Shown here piece by piece: positions 25,103 to 32,467 of a stretch of 64,000 nt of DNA. A program made the position numbers and the translations under genes. Source of the DNA: an uncultured Clostridium sp. (GTDB lineage: Bacteria; Bacillota; Clostridia; UBA1212; UBA1255); assembly GCA_900543695.1 (NCBI GenBank), contig UQSG01000008.1, forward strand, positions 20,501-84,500. Direction: 5' to 3'. Every line of letters starts with the position of its first letter. Within the stretch, counting starts at the first letter, position 1. The notes under the pieces were generated by a model that was not told where the DNA came from, ran no database searches, and saw only the letters and a program-made list of their open reading frames with translations.

Positions 25103-25336
25103 ATGGTAAATGTAAATAAACTTAAAGGCAAAATTGTGGAGAACGGGTTAAACGTAGAAACTCTATCTCGGCGTGTAAAGATAGATAAGAGCACGTTTTA
25201 TCGGCGTTTAGCACAAAACGGTAAGGAATTTACAATAGCTGAAGCTGACGCGATAGTTAATGAGTTAAATTTATCTAGCGAAGATGCATTTTCGATTTTT
25301 TTTAGCCAATTTGTCGCACGTAATGCGACAATGTAA
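25103..25336 (+). CDS. Cro-like XRE/DUF739-type regulator
   Basis: A 77-residue helix-turn-helix protein (LKGKIVENGLNVETLSRRVKID, KSTFYRRLAQNGKEFTIAEAD). It is the first gene of the rightward early operon and probably competes with CI for the TCGCAT operators. The ATG at 25103 follows GGAGGTGAT; an earlier ATG at 25058 would overlap O3 and is not used. Its 3' end contains another operator-like palindrome. Confidence 0.85.
   Translation: MVNVNKLKGKIVENGLNVETLSRRVKIDKSTFYRRLAQNGKEFTIAEADAIVNELNLSSEDAFSIFFSQFVARNATM
25314..25328. promoter_or_regulatory. operator-like palindrome O4 at the end of the cro-like gene
   Basis: TCGCACGTAATGCGA matches the operator consensus with one arm mismatch. It lies 240 bp from O3, a distance that would allow looping or roadblock repression. 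Confidence 0.55.
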
Positions 25337-25371
25337 TAGGTGACAAAAGATCAGAAAGAGGGTGGAAGAGA

Positions 25372-25509
25372 ATGGCAGCAGAAGATTGGGAACAGCAGTC
25401 GGAAAAGAGAAAGCGAAGAGCAGAACTCGTTACGCTGATTGTATCGATTACTGCAATTATCCTGTCAGTATCTGTAATAATAATGAATCTATTACTAATA
25501 ATAACATAA
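25372..25509 (+). CDS. 45-residue membrane protein of the early operon
   Basis: A charged N-terminal half (EKRKRRAEL) is followed by one hydrophobic helix of about 24 residues. GGGTGG lies 6 nt before the ATG. Function unknown; single-helix early phage proteins are sometimes exclusion factors, but nothing here shows that. Confidence 0.55.
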   Translation: MAAEDWEQQSEKRKRRAELVTLIVSITAIILSVSVIIMNLLLIIT

Positions 25510-25547
25510 ACCAATAAAAAAACATAGACGAATGGAGGTGAAAACCG

Positions 25548-25736
25548 ATGACAAAGGAACAACTGAAAAAAATAATGGATGCGATGCAGGGCATTACATA
25601 CCTTGACTGGGAAAAGTTGAGCTTGTGTATTAGCTCTATATTTAATGCAGAAATCAGCAAGCAAGCGAACGGAACGCGGCTTACTGATTCTGAGAGAGTA
25701 ATCGAAGAATACAAGCACTATTCATCGACTATTTGA
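25548..25736 (+). CDS. hypothetical early phage protein (62 aa)
   Basis: Starts with MTKEQLKKIMDAMQG after a strong GGAGGTG. Predicted helical, with no recognised domain. It converges with the minus-strand gene that ends at 25718, and the two overlap by 19 nt. Confidence 0.6.
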   Translation: MTKEQLKKIMDAMQGITYLDWEKLSLCISSIFNAEISKQANGTRLTDSERVIEEYKHYSSTI

Positions 25737-25957
25737 ATGAATATAGGGTTAATACGGTAATCTTTCCCACGATAAAAAATTTGAACATAGTCTAACTGAT
25801 AATATGTATCAGATTTAGAACGATTTAGCGGGGCAAAGATTTCGGCGTTTTCTTCATACCATTGGCTGGGATTTGTCCGATGTGTACCCATTTTGCAGTC
25901 TGTATCATCGTTTAAACATTCCCATTTGCCTACAAGGCATGCGTAGACTTTTGACAT
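25718..25957 (-). CDS. hypothetical phage protein (79 aa), minus strand
   Basis: ATG after AGGAGGTAG. The product is rich in Asp, Tyr and Trp (GKWECLNDDTD, NPSQWYEENAEIFAP, YQLDYVQIFYRGKDYRINP). Family not recognised. It lies opposite to the early operon, so it may be expressed in the lysogen. Confidence 0.6.
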   Translation of the reverse strand: MSKVYACLVGKWECLNDDTDCKMGTHRTNPSQWYEENAEIFAPLNRSKSDTYYQLDYVQIFYRGKDYRINPIFIQIVDE

Positions 25958-26068
25958 GCTTCTACCTCCTCTCAGTTGTATTTCAGCGGATCTGATACAA
26001 GCATTATATGAGAAACGGGGTAGAAAAACAAGGAAAATCGGAGAGAAATAAAATATTTGGAGGAGGCA

Positions 26069-26371
26069 ATGACAATGGAAACAGCCAACAAACGAATCCC
26101 ACAGATCCCTGATATTAGGAAGGCAGTTCTCATTTATTATGCGAAAAACGAATTGAGGACGAAAGATATCAAAGAACTGTTCGCGTGCTGTGGTACGGTT
26201 GCAACGAGGCTCAAAGGGATCGCACTGGAGTACATAATCGAAAATGACGTTGTACGGTGGAACGATGATCAGGTCAACACAAAAGCGGCGTATGAGTCCT
26301 GGGGACTGGACATCAAGGATCTGGAAAGACGCCAGAAGAAGCTCGAAGAACTGGGGGTGGGAACGTGCTGA
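26069..26371 (+). CDS. hypothetical early phage protein with putative helix-turn-helix (100 aa)
   Basis: The segment LRTKDIKELFACCGTVATRLK looks like a DNA-binding helix pair, and the C-terminus DIKDLERRQKKLEELG is helical. GGAGGAGG directly precedes the ATG at 26069; a TTG in frame at 26057 would start inside it. It overlaps the next start codon by 7 nt. Confidence 0.6.
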   Translation: MTMETANKRIPQIPDIRKAVLIYYAKNELRTKDIKELFACCGTVATRLKGIALEYIIENDVVRWNDDQVNTKAAYESWGLDIKDLERRQKKLEELGVGTC

Positions 26372-26670
26372 TCGATCAATATCCGTACAGCATAATCTAT
26401 CGGTTGATCCCTCACGGGCGCAGTAATGCAGTGCCGGCAGCACAGATTGTCGGCCTCACGAAGCTGGACGAACGCTCCATACGGATCTACGTGGAGGCTA
26501 TGCGAAGGGAAGGACATATCATTGCGTCGAGCAGCAAGGGGTATTACTTCCCGGCGTCAATAGAAGAACTGAAAGAATACGTCCAGCGGACGGAGAAAAC
26601 AGCGAAAAGTGCGCTGTATACGCTGAGACACGCACGGAAAGCACTAAAGGTACAGGAGGCGGAGATGTGA
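26365..26670 (+). CDS. winged-helix-like early phage protein (101 aa)
   Basis: GTG start behind GGGGGTGG. The order AAQIVGLTKLDERSIRIYVEAMRREGHIIASSSKGYYFP is that of a winged helix (recognition helix, then a two-strand wing). It probably regulates early transcription. Overlaps neighbours on both sides by a few bases. Confidence 0.68.
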   Translation: MLIDQYPYSIIYRLIPHGRSNAVPAAQIVGLTKLDERSIRIYVEAMRREGHIIASSSKGYYFPASIEELKEYVQRTEKTAKSALYTLRHARKALKVQEAEM

Positions 26671-26858
26671 GAAGCAACCTAAAGCAAGCGCGGCTGAGCG
26701 CCGGGCTAACGCAGCAACAACTGGCGGATAAGCTACATATTAGCCTTAGATACTATAAATCGATTGAAGCGGGAGAAAGAACCGGGGACTTTCAACTATG
26801 GGACATGTTAGAGGACATCACTGGTATTCATCAAAGGGTTCTCCGTTCGACCGAGTAA
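26667..26858 (+). CDS. XRE-family regulator (63 aa)
   Basis: A single helix-turn-helix domain (LKQARLSAGLTQQQLADKLHISLRYYKSIEAGER). GTG start overlapping the preceding stop (ATGTGA). It runs into the minus-strand XRE gene, overlapping by 51 nt. Confidence 0.75.
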   Translation: MRSNLKQARLSAGLTQQQLADKLHISLRYYKSIEAGERTGDFQLWDMLEDITGIHQRVLRSTE

Positions 26859-27050
26859 ATAGTCAGTGGATACTTCTAAAATATCCGCGATTTGAACGAG
26901 GATGTCCAACGATGGGGAACGATCACCGCTTTCGTAATTACGATAAGATCGGAGGCCAATGCAAAGCAGATCAGCCATTTCTTGTGCAGTGTAGCACCTA
27001 GTTTTCCGCCACTGATTCAATCTTCGAGGTAAAGTATTTTGATATGCCAT
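26808..27050 (-). CDS. XRE-family repressor (80 aa), minus strand
   Basis: A helix-turn-helix domain (YTAQEMADLLCIGLRSYRNYESG) followed by the dimerisation-type ending ILEVSTDYLLGRTE. A strong GGAGG lies before the ATG. It is divergent from a plus-strand promoter that holds a 19-bp palindrome between its -35 and -10, which it may bind. Confidence 0.82.
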   Translation of the reverse strand: MAYQNTLPRRLNQWRKTRCYTAQEMADLLCIGLRSYRNYESGDRSPSLDILVQIADILEVSTDYLLGRTENPLMNTSDVL

Positions 27051-27070
27051 AAAAAGCCTCCAAAAAAGTA

Positions 27071-27099
27071 TTGACAGTGTACAAAACGTACACTATAAT
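27071..27099 (+). promoter_or_regulatory. second early promoter with embedded operator
   Basis: TTGACA (27071-27076), 17 bp, TATAAT (27094-27099). The spacer is almost wholly the palindrome GTGTAC-AAAAC-GTACAC (with flanks 27076-27094), so a bound repressor would block RNA polymerase. Confidence 0.82.
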
Positions 27100-27151
27100 A
27101 CAAGAAAAATACAGTGCTCATTTTGAGCACCAAATAAGGAGGGCAAAGAAA

Positions 27152-27454
27152 ATGTTGGCGAACGAAGTAAAAAGCTTGGAGAAGGAAAACGAGGCGTTGA
27201 GGTATGAGAACGCGCTGCTGAAAAAGAGACTTGAGAGCGATCCGGAACGGAGACCAATGTTGTGCAAAGACTGCAAATTCTTCGTGCGGCATTATGTCAA
27301 ATCCGGAGGGAGCTTTTCCCCGATCGGAATCGGGCATTGCACAGCAGGGCGGGGAACCAAGAACAGAGAAGCATACGGCAAAACATGCGACTATTTCGAA
27401 TTTGGGGATTATGAGCTTCGAACAATGGAAAGGGAGGCGAAAAATGGGACGTGA
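27152..27454 (+). CDS. coiled-coil/Cys-rich early phage protein (100 aa)
   Basis: The N-terminal half is a leucine/glutamate coiled coil (VKSLEKENEALRYENALLKKRLE). The C-terminal half has a cysteine-rich zinc-ribbon-like region (LCKDCKFFVRHY, GHCTAGRG, TCDYFEFG). The chosen ATG follows AAGGAGGG. Similar cysteine-ribbon proteins are frequent in Clostridia phages; function unknown. Confidence 0.7.
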   Translation: MLANEVKSLEKENEALRYENALLKKRLESDPERRPMLCKDCKFFVRHYVKSGGSFSPIGIGHCTAGRGTKNREAYGKTCDYFEFGDYELRTMEREAKNGT

Positions 27455-27635
27455 ATGGTTAAAAAACATACGAATAGAAAAACAGGTAAGTCAAACGAAG
27501 ATTTCTGGCTCAATCGGGATATCGCAGCAATCATACTGCAATATAGAGCTTGGAAAAAGGAACCCATCTGTTAAAACGGCACAAGCGATAGCGGAATTGC
27601 TCGGATTTGACTGGACATTGTTCTTTCAAAAATGA
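27444..27635 (+). CDS. XRE-family regulator (63 aa)
   Basis: Helix-turn-helix VSQTKISGSIGISQQSYCNIELGKRNPSVKTAQAIAELLGFDWTLFF. Good GGGAGG site. It overlaps the preceding gene by 11 nt and ends at a terminator. Confidence 0.8.
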   Translation: MGREWLKNIRIEKQVSQTKISGSIGISQQSYCNIELGKRNPSVKTAQAIAELLGFDWTLFFQK

Positions 27636-27669
27636 AAGAGCGAAATGCTCTTTACATCTCGCTCTTTCA
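27633..27669. terminator. stem-loop terminator between convergent genes
   Basis: Outer arms TGAAAGAGCGA / TCGCTCTTTCA pair over 11 bp, and a nested stem AAAGAGC/GCTCTTT is possible. It separates the plus-strand XRE gene from the small minus-strand gene. Confidence 0.65.
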
Positions 27670-27673
27670 TGAG

Positions 27674-27811
27674 TCATTTACTCCTTTTGGTTTGTGCTAA
27701 TGCACTGCCAGCTACGGACTTGCTTGCTGCGCCATATCTACCATCACGAAGAATTTTTGACGCAGTGCTTGCAACACTTTTGGTAGTTTGCTTACAAGTG
27801 TGTTTTGCCAT
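27674..27811 (-). CDS. conserved small basic phage/plasmid protein (45 aa)
   Basis: ATG after a strong AAGGAGGTG. The product reads MAKHTCKQTTKSVASTASKI and ends KSVAGSALAQTK. This Ser/Ala/Lys-rich pattern (SVASxASKxLRDGR...SVAGSALAQ) recurs in small proteins of many prophages and plasmids, whose function is unknown to me. Confidence 0.7.
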   Translation of the reverse strand: MAKHTCKQTTKSVASTASKILRDGRYGAASKSVAGSALAQTKRSK

Positions 27812-27962
27812 TTAAACACCTCCTTGAAATGTATATTTACAACATATAGTTACGCTTTTTAAAGAGCACACATTATATTGTATAGATTCATTATACATCC
27901 GCAAGCTGTATTAATCAACATAATGAAGATGATTAAAAAATATGTAGAGAAAGGAGGAAAAT

Positions 27963-28181
27963 ATGAACACAAAAGCACTCAAGGCAATTCGCAATATGCT
28001 CGCGGCGCTGGCAGCGGCGGCCGGAATCTTCCTGCTGGGCATCTGCGGGGCGGGCGATCAGGATCTGATCTCATTCGGGCAGCTGTGCCTGTACGGAGCC
28101 ATCGGCTTGACAGGACTGGCAACCGGCGTGCTGGGATCGATCGTAATTAATAATGAACTCGAATGGAGGGGCAGAAAATGA
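27963..28181 (+). CDS. small membrane protein (72 aa)
   Basis: Two hydrophobic helices (about residues 9-28 and 38-60) with a short polar loop GAGDQDLIS. AAAGGAGG precedes the ATG, and the stop overlaps the next start (ATGA). Function unknown. Confidence 0.65.
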   Translation: MNTKALKAIRNMLAALAAAAGIFLLGICGAGDQDLISFGQLCLYGAIGLTGLATGVLGSIVINNELEWRGRK

Positions 28182-28348
28182 AATGGCCGTATCGCTGTAA
28201 AGACTGTGGAGCGTACCTCGATCCGGGGGAAACATGCGACTGTAAAAAAGCCGACGAGCTGCAACTCAATCGGCTTAAAGAGACATCAAAAGATGCCAAC
28301 ATTAACAATAATAATATATCAGAGGAGGACACGATATGTCAACATTAA
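28178..28348 (+). CDS. zinc-ribbon-like phage protein (56 aa)
   Basis: CKDCG...CDCKK near the N-terminus gives four metal-binding cysteines, followed by a charged, Asn-rich tail. The start ATG follows GGAGGGG and overlaps the previous stop. Function unknown. Confidence 0.6.
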   Translation: MKWPYRCKDCGAYLDPGETCDCKKADELQLNRLKETSKDANINNNNISEEDTICQH

Positions 28349-28743
28349 CTATCACTATTGAGGCGCCTGAAATGGTGGCCGCCATCCGAGAGCTTGCTAC
28401 TGCACTTGGGAACCACAGGGCGCAGCAGACAGCACCAACCGTCAACACTGTACCGCAACAAACACCAGTAACACCAACCAGCAACATTGTACCGCAGCAA
28501 GCGCCGGTAACAGTGATAAGCAGTGCTGTACCGCAACAAGCTTCTGCTGCGGTGCCCACGGCAACCGCAACTTATACAATTGATCAACTGGCTTATGCCG
28601 CGTCACCGTTGATTGACGCGGGAAAACTCCCCGAGTTACAGGCGTTGCTTGGTCAGTTCGGAGTCAATATTCTTACAGAGCTTCCGGCGGAACAATACGG
28701 CGCTTTTGCGACCGCGCTGCGCGGACTGGGGGCGAAGATATGA
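28336..28743 (+). CDS. phage protein with proline/glutamine linker repeats (135 aa)
   Basis: A short conserved head (TLTITIEAPEMVAAIRELATALG), then three to four degenerate repeats of VPQQxPVT, then a helical tail that ends FATALRGLGAKI. Similar proteins sit before DUF2800 genes in Clostridia phages and are of unknown function. AGAGGAGG site. It overlaps the next gene by 4 nt. Confidence 0.65.
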   Translation: MSTLTITIEAPEMVAAIRELATALGNHRAQQTAPTVNTVPQQTPVTPTSNIVPQQAPVTVISSAVPQQASAAVPTATATYTIDQLAYAASPLIDAGKLPELQALLGQFGVNILTELPAEQYGAFATALRGLGAKI

Positions 28744-29882
28744 GCCACGCACTGCTCTCCGCGTCAAGCGCGAAGCGCTGGCTGACTTGCACACCGTCCG
28801 CCAAATTATGCGAAAACATGCCGGATACAGCGTCAGAATATGCCGCAGAAGGTACGCTTGCGCATGCAATCGCCGAGCTCAAACTGCGGAAATATATCGA
28901 GCCGATGTCTACCCGTACGTACAACCGCCAAATGAAAAAGCTGGAAGAGGATCCCGCGTATCAGGCTGAAATGCAATCTTACACCGATGTCTATATGGAT
29001 TACATTAAGGATAGCGCAGCGCTGCGAGACCACCCGCCGCACATTGTCGCGGAATACAGGGTGGACTATTCTGCTTATGCACCGGAAGGGTACGGAACGG
29101 CTGACTGCATTATGATCGGCGACGGACTCCTAGAAATTGTGGACTATAAACACGGGAAGGGCGTACCGGTATCGGCAGAAAATAATCCTCAGTTGAGATT
29201 GTATGCGCTGGGCGCAATGAGGCAATACATGTTGTTATACCCGGTACATAAAATCCGCATGACAATTATACAGCCCCGTATTGATAACACCAATTCGGCC
29301 GATATGAATGTCTCAGAACTACTGGAATGGGGCGCGTCAATCAAGCCCCTTGCGCAGGCAGCATATGAGGGAACAGGCGACTTCGTGGCGGGTGAGCATT
29401 GCCGCTTCTGTGCGGCAAAAGCGATCTGCCGGGCCCGCAGTCGGGAATATACCGCACTTGAAGATTTTAGAGGCGAGGATCCTGCACTGCTGACGCCGGA
29501 AGAAATTGGGGTGATTCTCGGCAAGATAGACGGGCTCAAAAACTGGGCATCAGACGTGAGTGCGTATGCCTTGCAAAAAATTCTTTCCGGGGAGGAAATT
29601 CCCGGCTGGAAAGCGGTTGAAGGGCGCAGCAACCGCGAGATCCGAGATCTGGATACCGCGTTCAATCTGCTGAAACTCGCCGGATACCCCGACGAAGTGC
29701 TCTACGAGCGAAAGCCGCTCACAATTACTGGCTTGGAGAAGCTTGTAGGCAAGGCCAGATTATCGGAAATCATCGGAAATTACATCGTTAAGCCAGAAGG
29801 CAAGCCGACGCTTGCACCGGAGTCAGATACGAGAACCGCAATCACACGCGCAAAATCAGATTTTAAGGAGGAAGTATCATGA
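28740..29882 (+). CDS. DUF2800 family PD-(D/E)XK nuclease-like protein
   Basis: 380 residues. The nuclease core is GTADCIMIGDGLLEIVDYKHGKG, with Asp and the D-x-K pair in catalytic positions, preceded by an SASSAKRWLTC helix and EGTLAHAIAEL. The C-terminal half has cysteines in CRFCAAKAICRAR, possibly a 4Fe-4S ligand set as in AddB/Cas4-type nucleases. It opens the replication/recombination module and overlaps DUF2815 by 4 nt. Confidence 0.87.
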   Translation: MSHALLSASSAKRWLTCTPSAKLCENMPDTASEYAAEGTLAHAIAELKLRKYIEPMSTRTYNRQMKKLEEDPAYQAEMQSYTDVYMDYIKDSAALRDHPPHIVAEYRVDYSAYAPEGYGTADCIMIGDGLLEIVDYKHGKGVPVSAENNPQLRLYALGAMRQYMLLYPVHKIRMTIIQPRIDNTNSADMNVSELLEWGASIKPLAQAAYEGTGDFVAGEHCRFCAAKAICRARSREYTALEDFRGEDPALLTPEEIGVILGKIDGLKNWASDVSAYALQKILSGEEIPGWKAVEGRSNREIRDLDTAFNLLKLAGYPDEVLYERKPLTITGLEKLVGKARLSEIIGNYIVKPEGKPTLAPESDTRTAITRAKSDFKEEVS

Positions 29883-30457
29883 TGAATAACAATCCCAGGC
29901 ACATTGTAACCGGACAGGTAAGACTGTCCTATGTCAATCTACTTAAGCCTTATGCCAGAGAAGGTCAGGAGGCGAAATACAGCGCAACAATTCTTGTCCC
30001 TAAGACTGATACGGCAACGAAGGCGCGAATCGACGCAGCCATCAATGCGGCAAAGCAAGACGGTCCTGCAAAATGGGGCGGGGTGATTCCGCCAATCGTA
30101 GCGATTCCGGTGCATGATGGCGACGGCGTAAGACCGTCTGACGGGATGCCGTTCGGCGAGGAATGCAAAGGACATTGGGTATTCACAGCCTCAAGCAAAA
30201 TTCAACCGGAAATCGTTGATCTCAACATCAACCCGATTCTTGATCCCACTGAAATTTACAGTGGGCTCTACGCACGCGTAGGCGTGACCTTCTTCGCCTA
30301 TAACGCGGGCGGAAAGAAAGGAATCGGATGCGGATTAGAAACCGTGCAAAAGCTTCAAGACGGCGAGCCTCTTAGCAACCGTGCAAGCGCGTCTGATGAC
30401 TTCGGCAGCATCCAGCCCGTGCATCAGATTAATCCTATTACTGGATTACCGCTATGA
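29879..30457 (+). CDS. DUF2815 family protein, probable single-strand DNA-binding protein
   Basis: 192 residues beginning VTGQVRLSYVNLLKPYA, with KYSATILVPKTD and YSGLYARVGVTFFAYNAGGKKGIGCGL, the order of the DUF2815/ICP8-like SSB family found between DUF2800 and phage polymerase genes. It would protect single strands during replication. AAGGAGG site. Confidence 0.85.
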   Translation: MMNNNPRHIVTGQVRLSYVNLLKPYAREGQEAKYSATILVPKTDTATKARIDAAINAAKQDGPAKWGGVIPPIVAIPVHDGDGVRPSDGMPFGEECKGHWVFTASSKIQPEIVDLNINPILDPTEIYSGLYARVGVTFFAYNAGGKKGIGCGLETVQKLQDGEPLSNRASASDDFGSIQPVHQINPITGLPL

Positions 30458-32463
30458 GACATCTATCGATCGACCTCGAAACTTATAGCAGCGTTGACCT
30501 CAAAAAATCGGGACTGTACAAATATGTGCAGTCTCCAGATTTTCAGATCCTGTTGTGTGCCTACTCACGCAGCGCGGATGGAATCAACTGGACTCCAGTA
30601 GAGGTGATCGATCTCATAACTGATCCTGATGCAGAGCGCAAAATGACGGGACTCATACACGATTTGTTTGACTACCAATGCCTCAAGCATGCATACAACG
30701 CAGCATTTGAATGGTATTGCCTCTGTAAGCATTTTTCGCGATATGTCACAGAGGACTTTGCGATAAGCTGGCTCAAACAATGGCGCTGTACAATGGTACA
30801 CGGGCTCTGTTGCGGATATCCGGGAGGGCTCGCCGCTATAGGAGAGGCACTAGGGCTTCCACAAGACAAACGCAAGCTCGGCATTGGTTCCGCACTGATT
30901 CGAACCTTCTGTATGCCGCGTGGTGCAGTCGGAGGCCGTACGCTCCCGCAGCACGAACCGAAAAAATGGGACCTGTTCAAAGATTACTGCGCCCAGGACG
31001 TGCGCACAGAAATAGAGATTGAAAAGATATTATCCGCATACCCTGTCCCAGAAAATGAACAAAAGCTGTGGGAACTTGATCAATCTATGAACGCTTACGG
31101 AATCAACCTCGACACTGAACTCATCCGTGGTGCGCTGGCATGCAGCCAAACGGTCACCGACGAGCTTACGGAAGAGGCAATCCGTATATCTGGCATCGAT
31201 AACCCAAAATCGGTACAGCAATTATCGAAATGGCTTGAGACGGAAACCGGCGACAAAGTCGACAATCTTCGTAGGGACACTGTCGCAAACATGATCGACA
31301 CAACGGATAACGACAAAGTAAAAAGGCTTCTCGAAATAAGACTGGAGCTCTCAAAAACCTCCGTCAAAAAATATGCAGCAATGGACGCTGCAGTGTGTGA
31401 AGATGGCAGAGTTCGAGGGCTGCTCCAATTTTACGGAGCCAATCGTACCGGCAGATGGGCGGGAAGGATCGTGCAGGTACAGAATCTTCCCCGTAACTAT
31501 ATAGATACACTGGATTTAGCCCGTGCGCTTGTCAAGGAAGACAAAACGGCGGCGCTGAAGTTGGTGTATGGGAATGTGCCGGACACATTGTCCCAGCTTA
31601 TCCGTACCGCATTTATCCCGTCACATGGAAACCGTTTCGTGGTGGCAGATTTTTCGGCAATTGAGGCGCGCGTGATTGCGTGGCTTGCCGGAGAGAGCTG
31701 GCGCCAGGAAGTCTTCCGGACACACGGAAAGATCTATGAAGCCTCTGCATCAGCCATGTTCGGTGTTCCAATTGAACGGATCAAAAAAGGTAACCCGGAG
31801 TATGCACTGCGTGCCAAAGGCAAGGTAGCAGAGCTGGCGCTTGGGTACCAGGGCTCAAGTGGCGCACTGATTGTAATGGGTGCTCTGAACATGGGCCTGA
31901 CAGAAGAAGAATTGCCCGATATCGTAGCTAGATGGAGGCAGGCAAACAAACGTATTGTTGCACTTTGGTATGCCTTCGAAGAGGCCGTGAAAAATACAAT
32001 TTCTACCGGCGCACCAACTGGTGTAAACGGAATTGTTTTTGCAATGGAGGGCGATTTGATAACGGGGCAGATGTTTTTGACCGTCAGGCTCCCGAGTGGC
32101 AGAAAGCTGCATTACGCAAAGCCGCAGCTTACAGTTAACGAGATCGGACGTAGATCCATCACGTACATGGGCGTGGATCAAGAAAAGAAAAAATGGACGC
32201 AGCTTGAAACGTATGGCGGGAAGCTTGTGGAAAACACCGTGCAGGCCATCGCCAGAGACTGCTTGGCAATCGCTCTGCAGCGCCTGGATGCTGCCGGATA
32301 TAGATCTGTCATGCACATCCACGACGAGGTGGTTATCGATTGTCCTGAAAACCAATGCGATCTGGAACGCGTGTGCAAGATCATGGGCGAGCCGATCCCC
32401 TGGGCGGAAGGTCTGATTCTCCGGGCGGACGGGTTCCTCACGGACTATTACAGAAAGGATTAA
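30454..32463 (+). CDS. phage family A DNA polymerase
   Basis: 669 residues. The N-terminal 3'-5' exonuclease domain starts SIDLETYS (Exo I D-x-E). The polymerase domain has motif A VVADFSAIEARVIAWLAGE, motif B RAKGKVAELALGYQGSSGAL and motif C HIHDEVVID. It replicates phage DNA with the VapE protein encoded next. Start ATG overlaps the SSB stop by 4 nt. Confidence 0.95.
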   Translation: MRHLSIDLETYSSVDLKKSGLYKYVQSPDFQILLCAYSRSADGINWTPVEVIDLITDPDAERKMTGLIHDLFDYQCLKHAYNAAFEWYCLCKHFSRYVTEDFAISWLKQWRCTMVHGLCCGYPGGLAAIGEALGLPQDKRKLGIGSALIRTFCMPRGAVGGRTLPQHEPKKWDLFKDYCAQDVRTEIEIEKILSAYPVPENEQKLWELDQSMNAYGINLDTELIRGALACSQTVTDELTEEAIRISGIDNPKSVQQLSKWLETETGDKVDNLRRDTVANMIDTTDNDKVKRLLEIRLELSKTSVKKYAAMDAAVCEDGRVRGLLQFYGANRTGRWAGRIVQVQNLPRNYIDTLDLARALVKEDKTAALKLVYGNVPDTLSQLIRTAFIPSHGNRFVVADFSAIEARVIAWLAGESWRQEVFRTHGKIYEASASAMFGVPIERIKKGNPEYALRAKGKVAELALGYQGSSGALIVMGALNMGLTEEELPDIVARWRQANKRIVALWYAFEEAVKNTISTGAPTGVNGIVFAMEGDLITGQMFLTVRLPSGRKLHYAKPQLTVNEIGRRSITYMGVDQEKKKWTQLETYGGKLVENTVQAIARDCLAIALQRLDAAGYRSVMHIHDEVVIDCPENQCDLERVCKIMGEPIPWAEGLILRADGFLTDYYRKD

Positions 32464-32467
32464 TCCT

